A stretch of DNA of 64,000 bases, taken from contig NZ_JABMKX010000020.1 of assembly GCF_013204885.1 (NCBI RefSeq), positions 45,168 through 109,167 on the forward strand, in the 5' to 3' direction. Shown here in pieces: positions 16,829 through 25,435 of this stretch. A program made the translations under genes and the position numbers. A model generated the notes under the pieces. That model saw only the letters and a program-made list of their open reading frames with translations. It had not been told where the DNA came from and did not search any database. Position 1 is the stretch's first letter. The number at the start of each line of letters is the position of its first letter. The stretch comes from Paenibacillus tritici (lineage in GTDB: Bacteria; Bacillota; Bacilli; Paenibacillales; Paenibacillaceae).

Positions 16829-18454
16829 TTATACCTCTACCGGATACATCCGGGTACGCATTTCCTTGATCTCCGGGTTCTCCAGATACTCGTCATAACT
16901 CATCGTACGGTCAATGATTCCAGCCGGTGTAATCTCGATGATACGGTTGGCAATCGTCTGAATGAACTGATGGTCATGGGAGGTGAACAGAATGGTGCCG
17001 TCAAAGTCGATCAGACCGTTATTGAGCGCGGTGATCGACTCCAGATCCAAGTGGTTGGTCGGCTCGTCGAAGACAAGCACGTTGGCCCCGTTCAGCATCA
17101 TCTTGGCCAGCATACAACGGACCTTCTCGCCTCCGGACAATACACTCGCCTTCTTCAGTGCTTCTTCACCGGCAAACAGCATCCGGCCCAGGAATCCGCG
17201 CAGGAAGGTTTCGTCCTGATCCTTGGAATACTGGCGCAGCCATTCTACCAGGTTCATATTCACACCATCGAAGTAGCGGGAGTTATCCTTAGGGAAATAA
17301 GCCTGGGTAGTTGTAACTCCCCAAGTATACTCACCGGCATCGGCTTCCTGCTCTCCCATAATCACATCGAACAGCAGTGATTTGGGCTGGGAATACGGGC
17401 CTACAAAAGCGATCTTATCGCCTTTGTTCACCACAAAGCTGACTTCATCCAGTACCTTCTCGCCGTCCACCGACTTGGTCAGACCGCTGATCGTAAGCAG
17501 CTGCTTGCCGGCTTCACGCTCAGGCTTGAAGTTCAGGAACGGATATTTACGGTTGGATGGACGGATATCGTCCAGAGTAATCTTCTCGAGCTGCTTCTTA
17601 CGGGAAGTGGCCTGCTTCGATTTGGAGGCATTGGCGGAGAAGCGCTGAATGAAGGCTTGCAGCTCCTTCATCTTCTCTTCCTTCTTCTTGTTCGAGTCGC
17701 GCTGCAGAGCCTGGGCCAGCTGGCTGGACTCATACCAGAAGTCGTAGTTGCCGACGTACATCTGGATTTTGCCGAAATCAATATCCGCAATATGCGTACA
17801 GACCTTGTTCAGGAAGTGACGGTCATGGGATACCACGATAACGGTGCCTTCGTAGTCCATAAGGAAATTCTCCAGCCAGCCGATGGATTCGAGGTCCAAA
17901 TGGTTGGTAGGCTCATCGAGCAGCAGGTTGTTCGGACGTCCGAACAGAGCTTGCGCAAGCAGTACCCGGACCTTCTCGTTGCCGCTGAGTTCGGCCATTT
18001 TTTTGTCATGCATTTCACGCATAATACCCAGTCCGATCAGCATGGCTGCTGCGTCCGGCTCGGCGTCCCAGCCGTTCAGCTCAGCGAATTCGCCTTCCAG
18101 CTCACCGGCACGAAGTCCGTCGGCTTCGGTGAAGTCGCTTTTTGCGTACAGGGCATCCTTTTCCTTCATAATTTCATACAGGCGGGTATGGCCCATGATT
18201 ACCGTTTCCAGTACCTGGAATTCATCATACTCGAAATGGTTCTGTTTGAGTACGGCTAGACGTTCACCGGGTGTGATATGCACATCGCCAATGTTCGCTT
18301 CGATCTCTCCGGACAGAATTTTCAAAAAGGTCGATTTGCCGGCGCCGTTCGCGCCAATCAGACCATAGCAGTTGCCGGGTGTGAATTTTATGTTTACATC
18401 CTCAAATAGTGCGCGTTTTCCGTAGCGGAGTGTTATACCGCTTGTGCTAATCAT
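16829..18454 (-). CDS. ykpA: ABC-F family ATPase, YkpA/YbiT type
   Basis: 541 residues with two ABC ATPase domains and no membrane helices. Domain 1 has Walker A GANGAGKST (near 36-44), signature LSGNE (about 155) and Walker B LLLDEPTNHLDLE. Domain 2 has signature LSGGE and LVFDEPTNHLDLE. The linker (about 245-300) is the charged P-site tRNA interaction motif. The second Walker A is degenerate (VGPYSQPKSLLF): the usual glycine before Lys is Pro. A weakened second P-loop is, I believe, typical of the YkpA/YbiT branch. ABC-F proteins act on the ribosome, here probably as a housekeeping translation factor, not a resistance protein. The length equals YkpA. Confidence 0.86.
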   Translation of the reverse strand: MISTSGITLRYGKRALFEDVNIKFTPGNCYGLIGANGAGKSTFLKILSGEIEANIGDVHITPGERLAVLKQNHFEYDEFQVLETVIMGHTRLYEIMKEKDALYAKSDFTEADGLRAGELEGEFAELNGWDAEPDAAAMLIGLGIMREMHDKKMAELSGNEKVRVLLAQALFGRPNNLLLDEPTNHLDLESIGWLENFLMDYEGTVIVVSHDRHFLNKVCTHIADIDFGKIQMYVGNYDFWYESSQLAQALQRDSNKKKEEKMKELQAFIQRFSANASKSKQATSRKKQLEKITLDDIRPSNRKYPFLNFKPEREAGKQLLTISGLTKSVDGEKVLDEVSFVVNKGDKIAFVGPYSQPKSLLFDVIMGEQEADAGEYTWGVTTTQAYFPKDNSRYFDGVNMNLVEWLRQYSKDQDETFLRGFLGRMLFAGEEALKKASVLSGGEKVRCMLAKMMLNGANVLVFDEPTNHLDLESITALNNGLIDFDGTILFTSHDHQFIQTIANRIIEITPAGIIDRTMSYDEYLENPEIKEMRTRMYPVEV

Positions 18455-18719
18455 TAAGCATTACCATCCTTTTCACTTAGGTTCCGGCTCATTATAGCAT
18501 AAAATCAAGGCAAATGGCCCGTAATTGTAGCCCTTTAAGGGGCATCTTTGCCCTTTTCCAGGCAAATATCTTATCAAGTGGAAACAACTTTGCCGTCCTT
18601 TTAAGGAAGGCACCGTTTCAGCGAGAAATAGAAGGATAAGTTATCGTGTGAAACATATAATTTCTTATATTTTTAAGTAGAAGGGTTATGCGGGACTTCT
18701 CCCGGTCCGCCGCCGGCAG

Positions 18720-19718
18720 TTATTGTCCGGGCGGGCGCTCTTCGGGATGCACCACCAGTGTCTCCCCATAACCTAATGTACGGATACGCTCCTCGCTGAT
18801 CCCCTGCTGCACCCTTGCCTGCTCCATCCGGTCCAGTGCTTCCCGGGCGGTGTCATCAGCCAGCCTGAACGTTCCGAAATGCATGGGAATCATAAGCTCT
18901 GCGCCTACATCTATAAATGCCTGCACGGCTTCCTCGGGATTCACATGCTGCGAGTTCATGAACCATTCCGGTTCATAGGCCCCGATTGGCATCAGCGCAA
19001 CATGCAGCTTGAAGCGGCTGCCGATCTCCTTGAAGCCCGGGAAGAAGCCGCTGTCCCCGGCAAAATACAGGTTCGGCGGAAGCTTGCGCTGTCCCTTGCC
19101 CTCTTCGCCCTCCGGATGCTTCTGCGGATCTGCCGGCTGAAGCACATAACCGCCCCAGTGCGAGGAATTGGTATCAAAGGGCGTCCGCCGGGTCCAGTGC
19201 TGGGTCGGGACGAATGTCAGCTTGACGGCACCGAGCGTAAGCTCCTGCCACCACTGCATCTCCAGGCAGTCCGGGAACCCTTTGCGGACCATTTTGCGCT
19301 TCAGTCCTTCCGGGACCACAAGGGTCGTCGTTCCTGCCCGGTACAACTGGCGGATGGAAGCGATGTGCAGGTGGTCATAATGGGAATGGGAGATCAGAAT
19401 CAGATCAATGGGCGGAATCTCGCCAATGGGTATCCCCGGCAGACCGATCCGCTTCTCAAACCCCAGCCTCCGCGCCCAGATCGGATCGGTGATGATATTA
19501 AGACCTTCATATTGCAGAAAAAAAGTGGAGTGCCCGATCCACGTGATCGTTGTCTCCAGCCGGTTCCCGGCCAGATATTCCAGCCGCGGCGGATGATTCG
19601 GCACTTTATAGGTATAATCCTTCTTCTTCCGGCGGCGTTCCTCACGCCATTGGCGGAATTCCTTAAGCGTTTTATCGGTGCTGACATTGTCGATGTTGTT
19701 GTAACGTATTCTTGCCAT
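18720..19718 (-). CDS. MBL-fold metallohydrolase, NAPE-PLD/UlaG-like
   Basis: 332 residues from the ATG at 19718 (GGAGTGG upstream). The metallo-beta-lactamase core starts after about 60 residues: WIGHSTFFL strand, zinc motif SHSHYDH (about 115-121), FVPTQHWTRR, then FAGDSGFF with the bridging Asp, and the last His in IPMHFGTF. The N-terminal 55 residues are basic (EERRRKKKDYTYK). This is the branch with N-acylphosphatidylethanolamine phospholipase D and related bacterial proteins of unknown substrate; activity on phospholipids or phosphodiesters is plausible but unproven. It stands alone. The 18455-18719 gap before it shows no gene. Confidence 0.82.
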   Translation of the reverse strand: MARIRYNNIDNVSTDKTLKEFRQWREERRRKKKDYTYKVPNHPPRLEYLAGNRLETTITWIGHSTFFLQYEGLNIITDPIWARRLGFEKRIGLPGIPIGEIPPIDLILISHSHYDHLHIASIRQLYRAGTTTLVVPEGLKRKMVRKGFPDCLEMQWWQELTLGAVKLTFVPTQHWTRRTPFDTNSSHWGGYVLQPADPQKHPEGEEGKGQRKLPPNLYFAGDSGFFPGFKEIGSRFKLHVALMPIGAYEPEWFMNSQHVNPEEAVQAFIDVGAELMIPMHFGTFRLADDTAREALDRMEQARVQQGISEERIRTLGYGETLVVHPEERPPGQ

Positions 19719-20080
19719 AGTGGAACCACTCCTTAATTCACTTAACTTAACTATAGAGTTCCGCAATGTCATTTGCAAAAATCCCGAGGGTGTGCAGGCG
19801 TGTACCGATGTGTAATGCTACTACTTACAAATGTTACCCATTTCGCTCAGGAGGAAACGTATGCGGGAAACGAAAGCAGATTTATTATTTAGAATCCTGC
19901 CCATAATACAACATTCTCTTCCTGATCTTGGAGCAAACCTTAGATTGTTGCATGAAAAGCAGCATTTGTTACACCTTCAATCGGCATAGCAGCGGAAAAT
20001 GTTGTATTTCGTACAGGAAAGCTCCCGGATACCGAGATATCGGAAAGGTAAAGTTGCCATAGGTGCAACAACAGTTCAAG

Positions 20081-20194
20081 CAGTCACCGGATTTCCACCG
20101 CTTAATGTGTTTCAAAATCAAGAAATTTGGGGCTGGGCAGCGGCCGGAAGTCCAAATGTTTCACAGCAGTGACGATGAAGGCTCAAGTTTAAAG
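20081..20194 (+). repeat. Dispersed intergenic repeat, copy A
   Basis: About 110 bp containing CAGTCACCGGATTT, AATCAAGAAAT and GGGCAGCGGCCGGAAGTCC. The same block lies inverted at 36788-36897 and a diverged relative at 44228-44360. It sits in the 612-bp gene-free gap 19719-20330, which also holds degenerate TTGTAT...GTACA-type units around 19900-20030. Confidence 0.75.
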
Positions 20195-20330
20195 CTTAAG
20201 AGCGTCATATTTAAATATTTAAAATTTTAGCGGCTTCCAGCCCCTGACCCTTTGTATTCACCTGCTCAAATGATGTAAAATGCGGGTAATGCGAACGGTA
20301 TCTATGCTATTCATAAAAAGGAGCTGACGT

Positions 20331-21464
20331 ATGAAGATTACATTTATTGAACCGACTCCGAGTCCAAATACAATGAAGCTTCATCTGGACGAGAGCCTTA
20401 CGCCCGGCATCCGCCGGACTTATACCCCGGAAACCCTGCGCTCCGCCCCTTCCTGGGCGCAGGATATGCTGAACATTCCGGGTGTCACCAGTATTTATCA
20501 TGCCGCCGACTTCGCCGCACTGGAGCGCAAGGGCAGTGCAGACTGGGCGGCGATTCTGCGCGAGGTGCAGAGCCGCTTCGGCGCGGATGGCCTAAGCGCG
20601 GAATACAGTCTCGGCGATGAGAATGACGGCGCCCACTTCGGGGAGGCCCAGGTATTCGTACAGATGTTCCGCGGCATCCCGATCCAGATCCGCGTGAAGA
20701 CCGGCGCGAAGGAAGAGCGCATCGCCTTGTCCAGCCGCTTCACCCAGGCGGTGACCGATGTGGCCAGCGCCGTGATGATCAAGGAGCGCAAGCTCACCGA
20801 TTACGGCGTACGCTACGGCGAGCCGCCGGAGATTGCCCGCGAGGTCGAGCAGGAGCTGGAGGCGGCGTATCCGCAGGAACGCCTCGACTCCCTCGTGCAG
20901 CAGGCCATCGCGCACGGGGCAGCCGGCGAGTTCGTCGAGCAGCGGCACAAGAAAGAGCAGGCCGAGCTGCTGCGGGACCTGCAGGACGAGGATTGGCGCG
21001 TGCGCTACGCCGCGCTGGAGGATCTGGCGCCGGGCGAGGAGCTCCTGCCGGAGCTGCGTACGGCGCTGCACGACCCCAAGCTGCAAATCCGCAGATTGGC
21101 TGTCGTGTACCTGGGCGACATCCGCACGCCCGGGGCGATGGAGCTGCTCTATGAGGCGATGCAGGATCGCGCCCCTGCTGTGCGGCGCACGGCCGGGGAC
21201 ACGCTCTCCGACATCGGCGACCCGGCGGCGACGCCGGTGATGACGGCGTCGCTGACGGACGCCAGCAAGCTGGTGCGCTGGCGGGCGGCACGCTTCCTGT
21301 ATGAGGTCGGGACAGCCGAAGCTCAGGAGGCCCTTGCCTTTGCGGCGGAAGACCCTGAATTCGAGGTGGGGCTGCAGGCCAAGATGGCACTGGAGCGGAT
21401 TCTGTCCGGCGAGGAAGCGGCGGGCACCGTCTGGCAGCAGATGTCGGAGCGCAGACGGACCTGA
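20331..21464 (+). CDS. CvfC/YpgR-like protein: Nfu N-terminal domain plus HEAT repeats
   Basis: 377 residues. Residues 1-85 form a NifU/Nfu N-terminal scaffold domain (FIEPTPSPNTMKLHLD, then WAQDMLNIPGVTSIYHAADF), and the central part (about 90-190) is specific to this family. Residues 220-365 are HEAT-like repeats (LRDLQDEDWRVRYAAL, HDPKLQIRRLAVVYLGDI, QDRAPAVRRTAGDTLSDI). This matches B. subtilis YpgR and the S. aureus conserved virulence factor C in domain order and length. CvfC affects virulence gene output by an unknown mechanism; an Fe-S or partner-binding role is suggested by the Nfu domain. The 3' half is markedly GC-rich. AAAGGAGC precedes the ATG. Confidence 0.85.
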   Translation: MKITFIEPTPSPNTMKLHLDESLTPGIRRTYTPETLRSAPSWAQDMLNIPGVTSIYHAADFAALERKGSADWAAILREVQSRFGADGLSAEYSLGDENDGAHFGEAQVFVQMFRGIPIQIRVKTGAKEERIALSSRFTQAVTDVASAVMIKERKLTDYGVRYGEPPEIAREVEQELEAAYPQERLDSLVQQAIAHGAAGEFVEQRHKKEQAELLRDLQDEDWRVRYAALEDLAPGEELLPELRTALHDPKLQIRRLAVVYLGDIRTPGAMELLYEAMQDRAPAVRRTAGDTLSDIGDPAATPVMTASLTDASKLVRWRAARFLYEVGTAEAQEALAFAAEDPEFEVGLQAKMALERILSGEEAAGTVWQQMSERRRT

Positions 21465-21540
21465 GCTAAGCCTGGTGTATTTTGTCATTGCCTGGATAGC
21501 CGGATTGCATTATACTGATTCCTGTTGTTCATATCGTTCA

Positions 21541-21775
21541 AAGATAGCCTCATCATACCTAGGATGAGGTAGAGGTCGCGGATAGGAAGAGTAAGCGCGT
21601 GGAGATGCCTAAGAGCCATCGGTGATACGCGCCCAAAGGAATATCCGCCGAAATCGTCACTGCAGCTCTTAGTTCAGCAGTAACGATTGGGGCCGTTAGC
21701 CGAAAGGCGCGGAACTGTCACTGTGCGTATTGCCTGTCAGGAGACTGCGGGAAACGCACGGTGTTGCGCTATCTT
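21541..21775 (+). promoter_or_regulatory. Lysine riboswitch (L box)
   Basis: Conserved L-box pieces appear in order: GAGGTCGCG and AGAGTA (21574-21592), GGAGATGCC, AAAGGAATATCCGCCGAA (about 21636-21653), GGGGCCGTTAGCCGAAAGG, then an AACTGTCAC segment and a GTGCGT/ACGCAC stem (P5). The outer helix can close by AAGATAGC (21541-21548) with GCTATCTT (21768-21775). An extra perfect hairpin, CCTCATC/GATGAGG, lies between P1 and the core. A terminator follows at 21809-21836, so lysine binding should stop transcription of the downstream permease. Confidence 0.88.
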
Positions 21776-21808
21776 AACAGGGAGTATGATGCGGAGCCTA
21801 TATTCAGG

Positions 21809-21836
21809 AAACCGCAGCTCATTCTGCGGTTTTTTT
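21809..21836 (+). terminator. Riboswitch-controlled terminator before lysP
   Basis: A perfect AAACCGCAG/CTGCGGTTT stem with a 6-nt loop and seven T, between the lysine aptamer and the permease start. Confidence 0.88.
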
Positions 21837-21931
21837 GCGTGCAGCTTGCCGGTTGGAAGATACTGGCCGATGCAGGCAGCGGCGCTCCCCGCTGTGAACA
21901 GAACCATCAATCTAAAGGGAGTGTCCTATTC

Positions 21932-23386
21932 ATGCAACAACAATCCAATTCTCCAGGCCTGCGCAAATCCTTCAAAGCAAGACATCTGACCATGATCGCC
22001 CTCGGCGGCTCCATCGGAACCGGACTGTTCCTGGCCAGCGGCGGCGCAATTGCTTCCTCGGGGCCGGGCGGAGCCCTGCTCGCCTATACCGCGGTCGGCA
22101 TTATGGTCTATTTCCTGATGACCAGCCTCGGGGAGCTGGCGACCTATTTACCGGATTCTGGTTCCTTCAGCACGTATGGAACGCGGTTCGTCAGCCCCGC
22201 CTTCGGCTTCGCCATCGGCTGGAACTTCTGGTACAACTGGGCGGTTACCATTGCCGCCGAGCTGTCGGCAGCCACCGTCATTATTAAGTACTGGTTCCCG
22301 GACAGCCCCTCCATGCTCTGGAGTCTGCTGTTCCTGCTGCTCATGTTCGGTCTGAACTTCCTCTCCGCGCGCGGTTACGGCGAGTCAGAATACTGGTTTG
22401 CCATTATCAAGATTATTACCGTTGTGGTCTTCCTCATCGTCGGAGTCCTTATGATCTTCGGAATTATGGGCGGCAAAGCGGTGGGATTCAGCAACTTCCA
22501 GCTGGGAGGCAGCTCGTTCCACGGGGGATTCTTCGCGTTCGTCGGGGTCTTCATGGCCGCAGGCTTCTCCTTCCAGGGCACGGAGCTGGTCGGTGTCGCA
22601 GCCGGCGAGAGCGAGAACCCGCGCAAGAATGTGCCGATAGCGATCCGCCAGGTGTTCTGGCGCATCCTGATCTTCTATATCTTCGCTATTCTCGTCATCG
22701 GCATGATCATCCCTTATACGAATCCCGATCTGCTCCGCGGCGGAATTGATGATATCGGCGTCAGCCCGTTCACCATCGTCTTCAACAAAGCAGGGCTGGC
22801 GATCGCCGCTTCCGTCATGAATGCGGTCATTCTCAGCTCCGTGCTGTCTGCCGGCAACTCCGGAATGTATGCCTCCACCCGCGTCCTGTATGCCATGGCT
22901 AAGGATGGAATGGCTCCGCGTGCCCTCGGCAAGCTGAACCGCAGAGGAGTTCCTGTAGGCGCGCTGCTCGTGACTACTGCTGTCGGCATGCTGGCCTTCC
23001 TCGCCTCCTTCTTCGGGGATGGCGCGGTATACAATTGGCTGCTGAACGCTTCCGGGATGTGCGGCTTCATCAACTGGCTGGGGATTGCCGTCTGCCATTA
23101 CCGCTTCCGCCGTGCCTTTGTGAAGCAGGGACATTCGCTCGATGAGCTGCCCTACCGGGCCAGATGGTTCCCTTTCGGTCCGTTGTTTGCCTTCGCGCTG
23201 TGTATGGTGGCTGTATTCGGCCAGAACATGGGCGCCTTCACCGGCTCAAGCATCGACTGGTATGGCATTCTGGTCTCCTATATCAGTGTTCCTCTGTTCC
23301 TGCTGATCTGGCTCGGCTACGGCTGGTTCCGCAAGAGCAGCATTATCCCGCTGGATAAGTGCGACCTGAGTACACACGCAGACTAG
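21932..23386 (+). CDS. lysP: Lysine-specific amino acid permease
   Basis: A 484-residue APC-superfamily permease of the amino acid transporter family with 12 predicted helices. The TM1 signature IALGGSIGTGLFLASG (residues about 22-37) and EL(V)GVAAGE in TM6 are typical of LysP and related proton symporters. The start is the ATG at 21932 with AAAGGGAG upstream; in-frame codons further upstream lie within the riboswitch terminator and are excluded. The upstream lysine riboswitch and terminator identify lysine as the effector and make lysine uptake the best assignment. It acts in the plasma membrane. Confidence 0.92.
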   Translation: MQQQSNSPGLRKSFKARHLTMIALGGSIGTGLFLASGGAIASSGPGGALLAYTAVGIMVYFLMTSLGELATYLPDSGSFSTYGTRFVSPAFGFAIGWNFWYNWAVTIAAELSAATVIIKYWFPDSPSMLWSLLFLLLMFGLNFLSARGYGESEYWFAIIKIITVVVFLIVGVLMIFGIMGGKAVGFSNFQLGGSSFHGGFFAFVGVFMAAGFSFQGTELVGVAAGESENPRKNVPIAIRQVFWRILIFYIFAILVIGMIIPYTNPDLLRGGIDDIGVSPFTIVFNKAGLAIAASVMNAVILSSVLSAGNSGMYASTRVLYAMAKDGMAPRALGKLNRRGVPVGALLVTTAVGMLAFLASFFGDGAVYNWLLNASGMCGFINWLGIAVCHYRFRRAFVKQGHSLDELPYRARWFPFGPLFAFALCMVAVFGQNMGAFTGSSIDWYGILVSYISVPLFLLIWLGYGWFRKSSIIPLDKCDLSTHAD

Positions 23387-23439
23387 TAGATCATGAGATT
23401 TTAACTAGTAAAACCGCTTTTGGAAAAGCGCTGGCTGAA

Positions 23440-23700
23440 GGGTTGTCGGGCAAGGGTGGGGAGTTGCGTAAGGCTTAATTGTACTTCGTACAACTAAATC
23501 GTCTGATTTCAAACCAATTATTCGTTTAGATGTATTTGGTACATTTAAAAATCCATTTTCCTCTGGTTCTCACCCTTCGGGCTGATTTAGTTGTACAGAC
23601 TACAGGTATACGATGCTCGTATGCCTTTTCGCTGTTTTTAAGTGTACATTCTACAGTTATTGTTGAATTGGACCTTACTCCCAAGGGAGTACGCCCTAAT
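23440..23700. repeat. Degenerate TTGTAC...GTACAA repeat units in the gap after lysP
   Basis: The gene-free stretch 23387-23770 carries several copies of a short imperfect palindrome: TTGTACTTCGTACAACTAAA (23478), TGTATTTGGTACATTTAAA, TTGTACAGACTACAG and GTGTACATTCTACAGTTA. Similar units occur near 19900-20030 and 38840-38980. No convincing open frame is present. Confidence 0.5.
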
Positions 23701-23770
23701 CATCGGTTAGGGAGACCGTAAGGAGCACACTCATCATGCTGCCGGTTGAAGTGGTCTAACGGTTTGCAAT

Positions 23771-23817
23771 AAAAAGACCGGCTGTGCCCCCTTCACGGAG
23801 GCTCAACCGGTCTTTTT
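23771..23817. terminator. Bidirectional terminator before the nitroreductase gene
   Basis: AAAAAGACCGG (23771-23781) pairs with CCGGTCTTTTT (23807-23817), with A/T runs on both sides. It serves the minus-strand nitroreductase gene. Confidence 0.85.
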
Positions 23818-23852
23818 GCACGCTATGGGATGTATTACAGTTGGGTTGCTTA

Positions 23853-24503
23853 TTACGCCCAGGTGGTGATCGTATCGACCGGGAGGCGGTAGGACGGATA
23901 ACCCTCTTTGGCGGCTTTGCCGATCGAGATCAGCATGACCGGCTGGAACCGTTCTTTATCCAGGCCAAAAGCTTCGGCAATGTGTTCCTTATCATATCCG
24001 GCCATCGGGTTGGTATCGTAACCGTGGGCACGGGCTACAAGCATTAGCTGCATGGAAACAAGCCCCGAATCAATCAGATTCACATCCCTGAGTTCGGATG
24101 CGGCAAGGTTCGCATAATAAGGCTTAATCTGCTGGAGCTGCATAGTCATGACGTCGCGCGGCATGTACCCAAGCTCCACGGCTTTGCCGAAAATTTCCTC
24201 TATATACTCACTGTTGCTGGCATCATAAAACACGGCAATCACTGCCGAGGAGGTAAGCGCCTGGGTCTGGTTGAAGGAAGCCAGCGGTGCGAGCTTTGCT
24301 TTGCCTTCCGCGCTGTCAATGACAAGGAAACGCCACGGCTGCATGTTAATGGCAGAGGGGGCACGGGAAGCTTCCTCCAGCATCTCTGTCATTTCCTCCC
24401 GGCTGATTTTCACCTCAGGATCATAGACCTTAACGGAACGGCGCTCCAGGACGATTTCATTGAAATCGTTGGATTTATGGAATTTACGGGTGATTGTGCT
24501 CAT
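23853..24503 (-). CDS. Nitroreductase family protein
   Basis: A 216-residue FMN-dependent nitroreductase-like protein. The N-terminal LERRSVKVYDP motif (FMN phosphate contacts), EEASRAPSAINMQPWRFLVI (flavin binding) and the C-terminal ISIGKAAKEGYPSYR segment are all present. Family members reduce nitroaromatics, quinones or flavins with NAD(P)H; the physiological substrate cannot be read from sequence. It is transcribed away from the MerR regulator at 24622, with a palindromic operator between them, so it is the likely target of that regulator. The cytoplasmic length is normal. Confidence 0.88.
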   Translation of the reverse strand: MSTITRKFHKSNDFNEIVLERRSVKVYDPEVKISREEMTEMLEEASRAPSAINMQPWRFLVIDSAEGKAKLAPLASFNQTQALTSSAVIAVFYDASNSEYIEEIFGKAVELGYMPRDVMTMQLQQIKPYYANLAASELRDVNLIDSGLVSMQLMLVARAHGYDTNPMAGYDKEHIAEAFGLDKERFQPVMLISIGKAAKEGYPSYRLPVDTITTWA

Positions 24504-24574
24504 GTGAATTTCTCTCCCTTTTATACTTGCTGGAATAGTGCTGATAATCGTATCATCACTACAAGAATTCTAAA

Positions 24575-24594
24575 CTATGAAGTATACTTTATAG
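24575..24594. promoter_or_regulatory. Palindromic MerR-type operator
   Basis: A 20-bp nearly perfect palindrome, CTATgAAGTA/TACTTtATAG, in the divergent promoter region between the nitroreductase and MerR genes, 27 nt before the TTG start of the regulator. MerR-family regulators bind such dyads inside long-spaced promoters. Confidence 0.6.
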
Positions 24595-24621
24595 CAATAG
24601 GGACAAACGGAGGGATTCACA

Positions 24622-25032
24622 TTGAAGATTAGTGAAGTGGCCAAAATAGTTGACTTACCCATATCCACCATCCGTTACTATGAGAAAATGGGCATTATCA
24701 CAGATGAATATATCCTGCGGGAAGAGAACAACTACCGCAATTATGATGTAGGGATTATTCACCATCTGGGTGTGATCAAGAACTGTTTAGCTGTAGGCTT
24801 TTCTATTAATGATATCAAATCCATGATCACCGCAAACGGGATATCCAAAGAAGAGCAAACACGTATTTTAAAAGATAAAATATCTGAGATTGAAGCTGCT
24901 CAAAAAAATCTGGAGAATTCCAAGCAATACCTTTATGACCTTCTTGAGCTGGAGATAACGTGCGAGGACGGATTCGGAAAGGCTTCGCAAGTCGCATGTC
25001 CCCCAGCCCAACGCAGCGAGAGACATCCCTAA
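24622..25032 (+). CDS. MerR family transcriptional regulator
   Basis: 136 residues. The N-terminal winged helix-turn-helix (KISEVAKIVDLPISTIRYYEKMGI, residues 2-25) and the wing (ENNYRNYDVG) are canonical MerR. A long dimerising helix follows (about 80-115), with a short variable effector region containing Cys118 and Cys129. The two cysteines could sense an electrophile or metal, but that is inference. The start is TTG with GGAGGG upstream; no ATG lies in frame before the HTH. Its gene is divergent from the nitroreductase, suggesting control of reductive stress by quinones or nitro compounds. Confidence 0.88.
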   Translation: MKISEVAKIVDLPISTIRYYEKMGIITDEYILREENNYRNYDVGIIHHLGVIKNCLAVGFSINDIKSMITANGISKEEQTRILKDKISEIEAAQKNLENSKQYLYDLLELEITCEDGFGKASQVACPPAQRSERHP

Positions 25033-25103
25033 TTGCTGCTTCCCTAATGTATTTTTTATTTGTGGGGCATCCTATCCTGTATTCACAACCTAAGGAGGCA
25101 CCT

Positions 25104-25421
25104 ATGAAAAAACATTGGATGATTCCCCTGCTGATGCTAATACTCGTCATAAGCTGGCCGTTAAGCCGTGGCTCCGCCGCTCCTGACTATGCCCGGTGGG
25201 GAACCCTTGCCGTGAAAGAGGCGCAGCAGAAATACAACGCCGAGATTGTTGATTATAAGCATATTGGCCGCACCCAAATCAAACCTAAGCTGGCCGAAGA
25301 GAAATTCAAACTGCTGGTCCGCAGCAAAGCTGGACGGGAATTCGGAGTCATCGTCATGATCCGCTTCAACCCGTCCACCGACAAGCTTCAGAGTATTCAA
25401 TTCCTGGAGACCAGGAGCTGA
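25104..25421 (+). CDS. DUF3889 secreted small protein
   Basis: 105 residues: a signal peptide (about 1-25, MKKHWMIPLLMLILVISWPL...), then an 80-residue domain with DYARWGTLAVKEAQQKY, VDYKHIGR and a final VIVMIRFNP strand, matching the DUF3889 family of Bacillales exported proteins (YqzG-like). The function is unknown; the fold is PepSY-like in pattern. The ATG at 25104 follows AAGGAGG. The gene lies 71 nt after the MerR gene on the same strand and has no terminator between, so co-transcription is possible. Confidence 0.75.
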   Translation: MKKHWMIPLLMLILVISWPLSRGSAAPDYARWGTLAVKEAQQKYNAEIVDYKHIGRTQIKPKLAEEKFKLLVRSKAGREFGVIVMIRFNPSTDKLQSIQFLETRS

Positions 25422-25435
25422 AGACTCCGCTCCGC

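Noticed and set aside
23530..23721. 63-codon plus-strand frame after lysP
   Set aside because: Lies in repeat-rich gap with no ribosome site or homology that I recognise.
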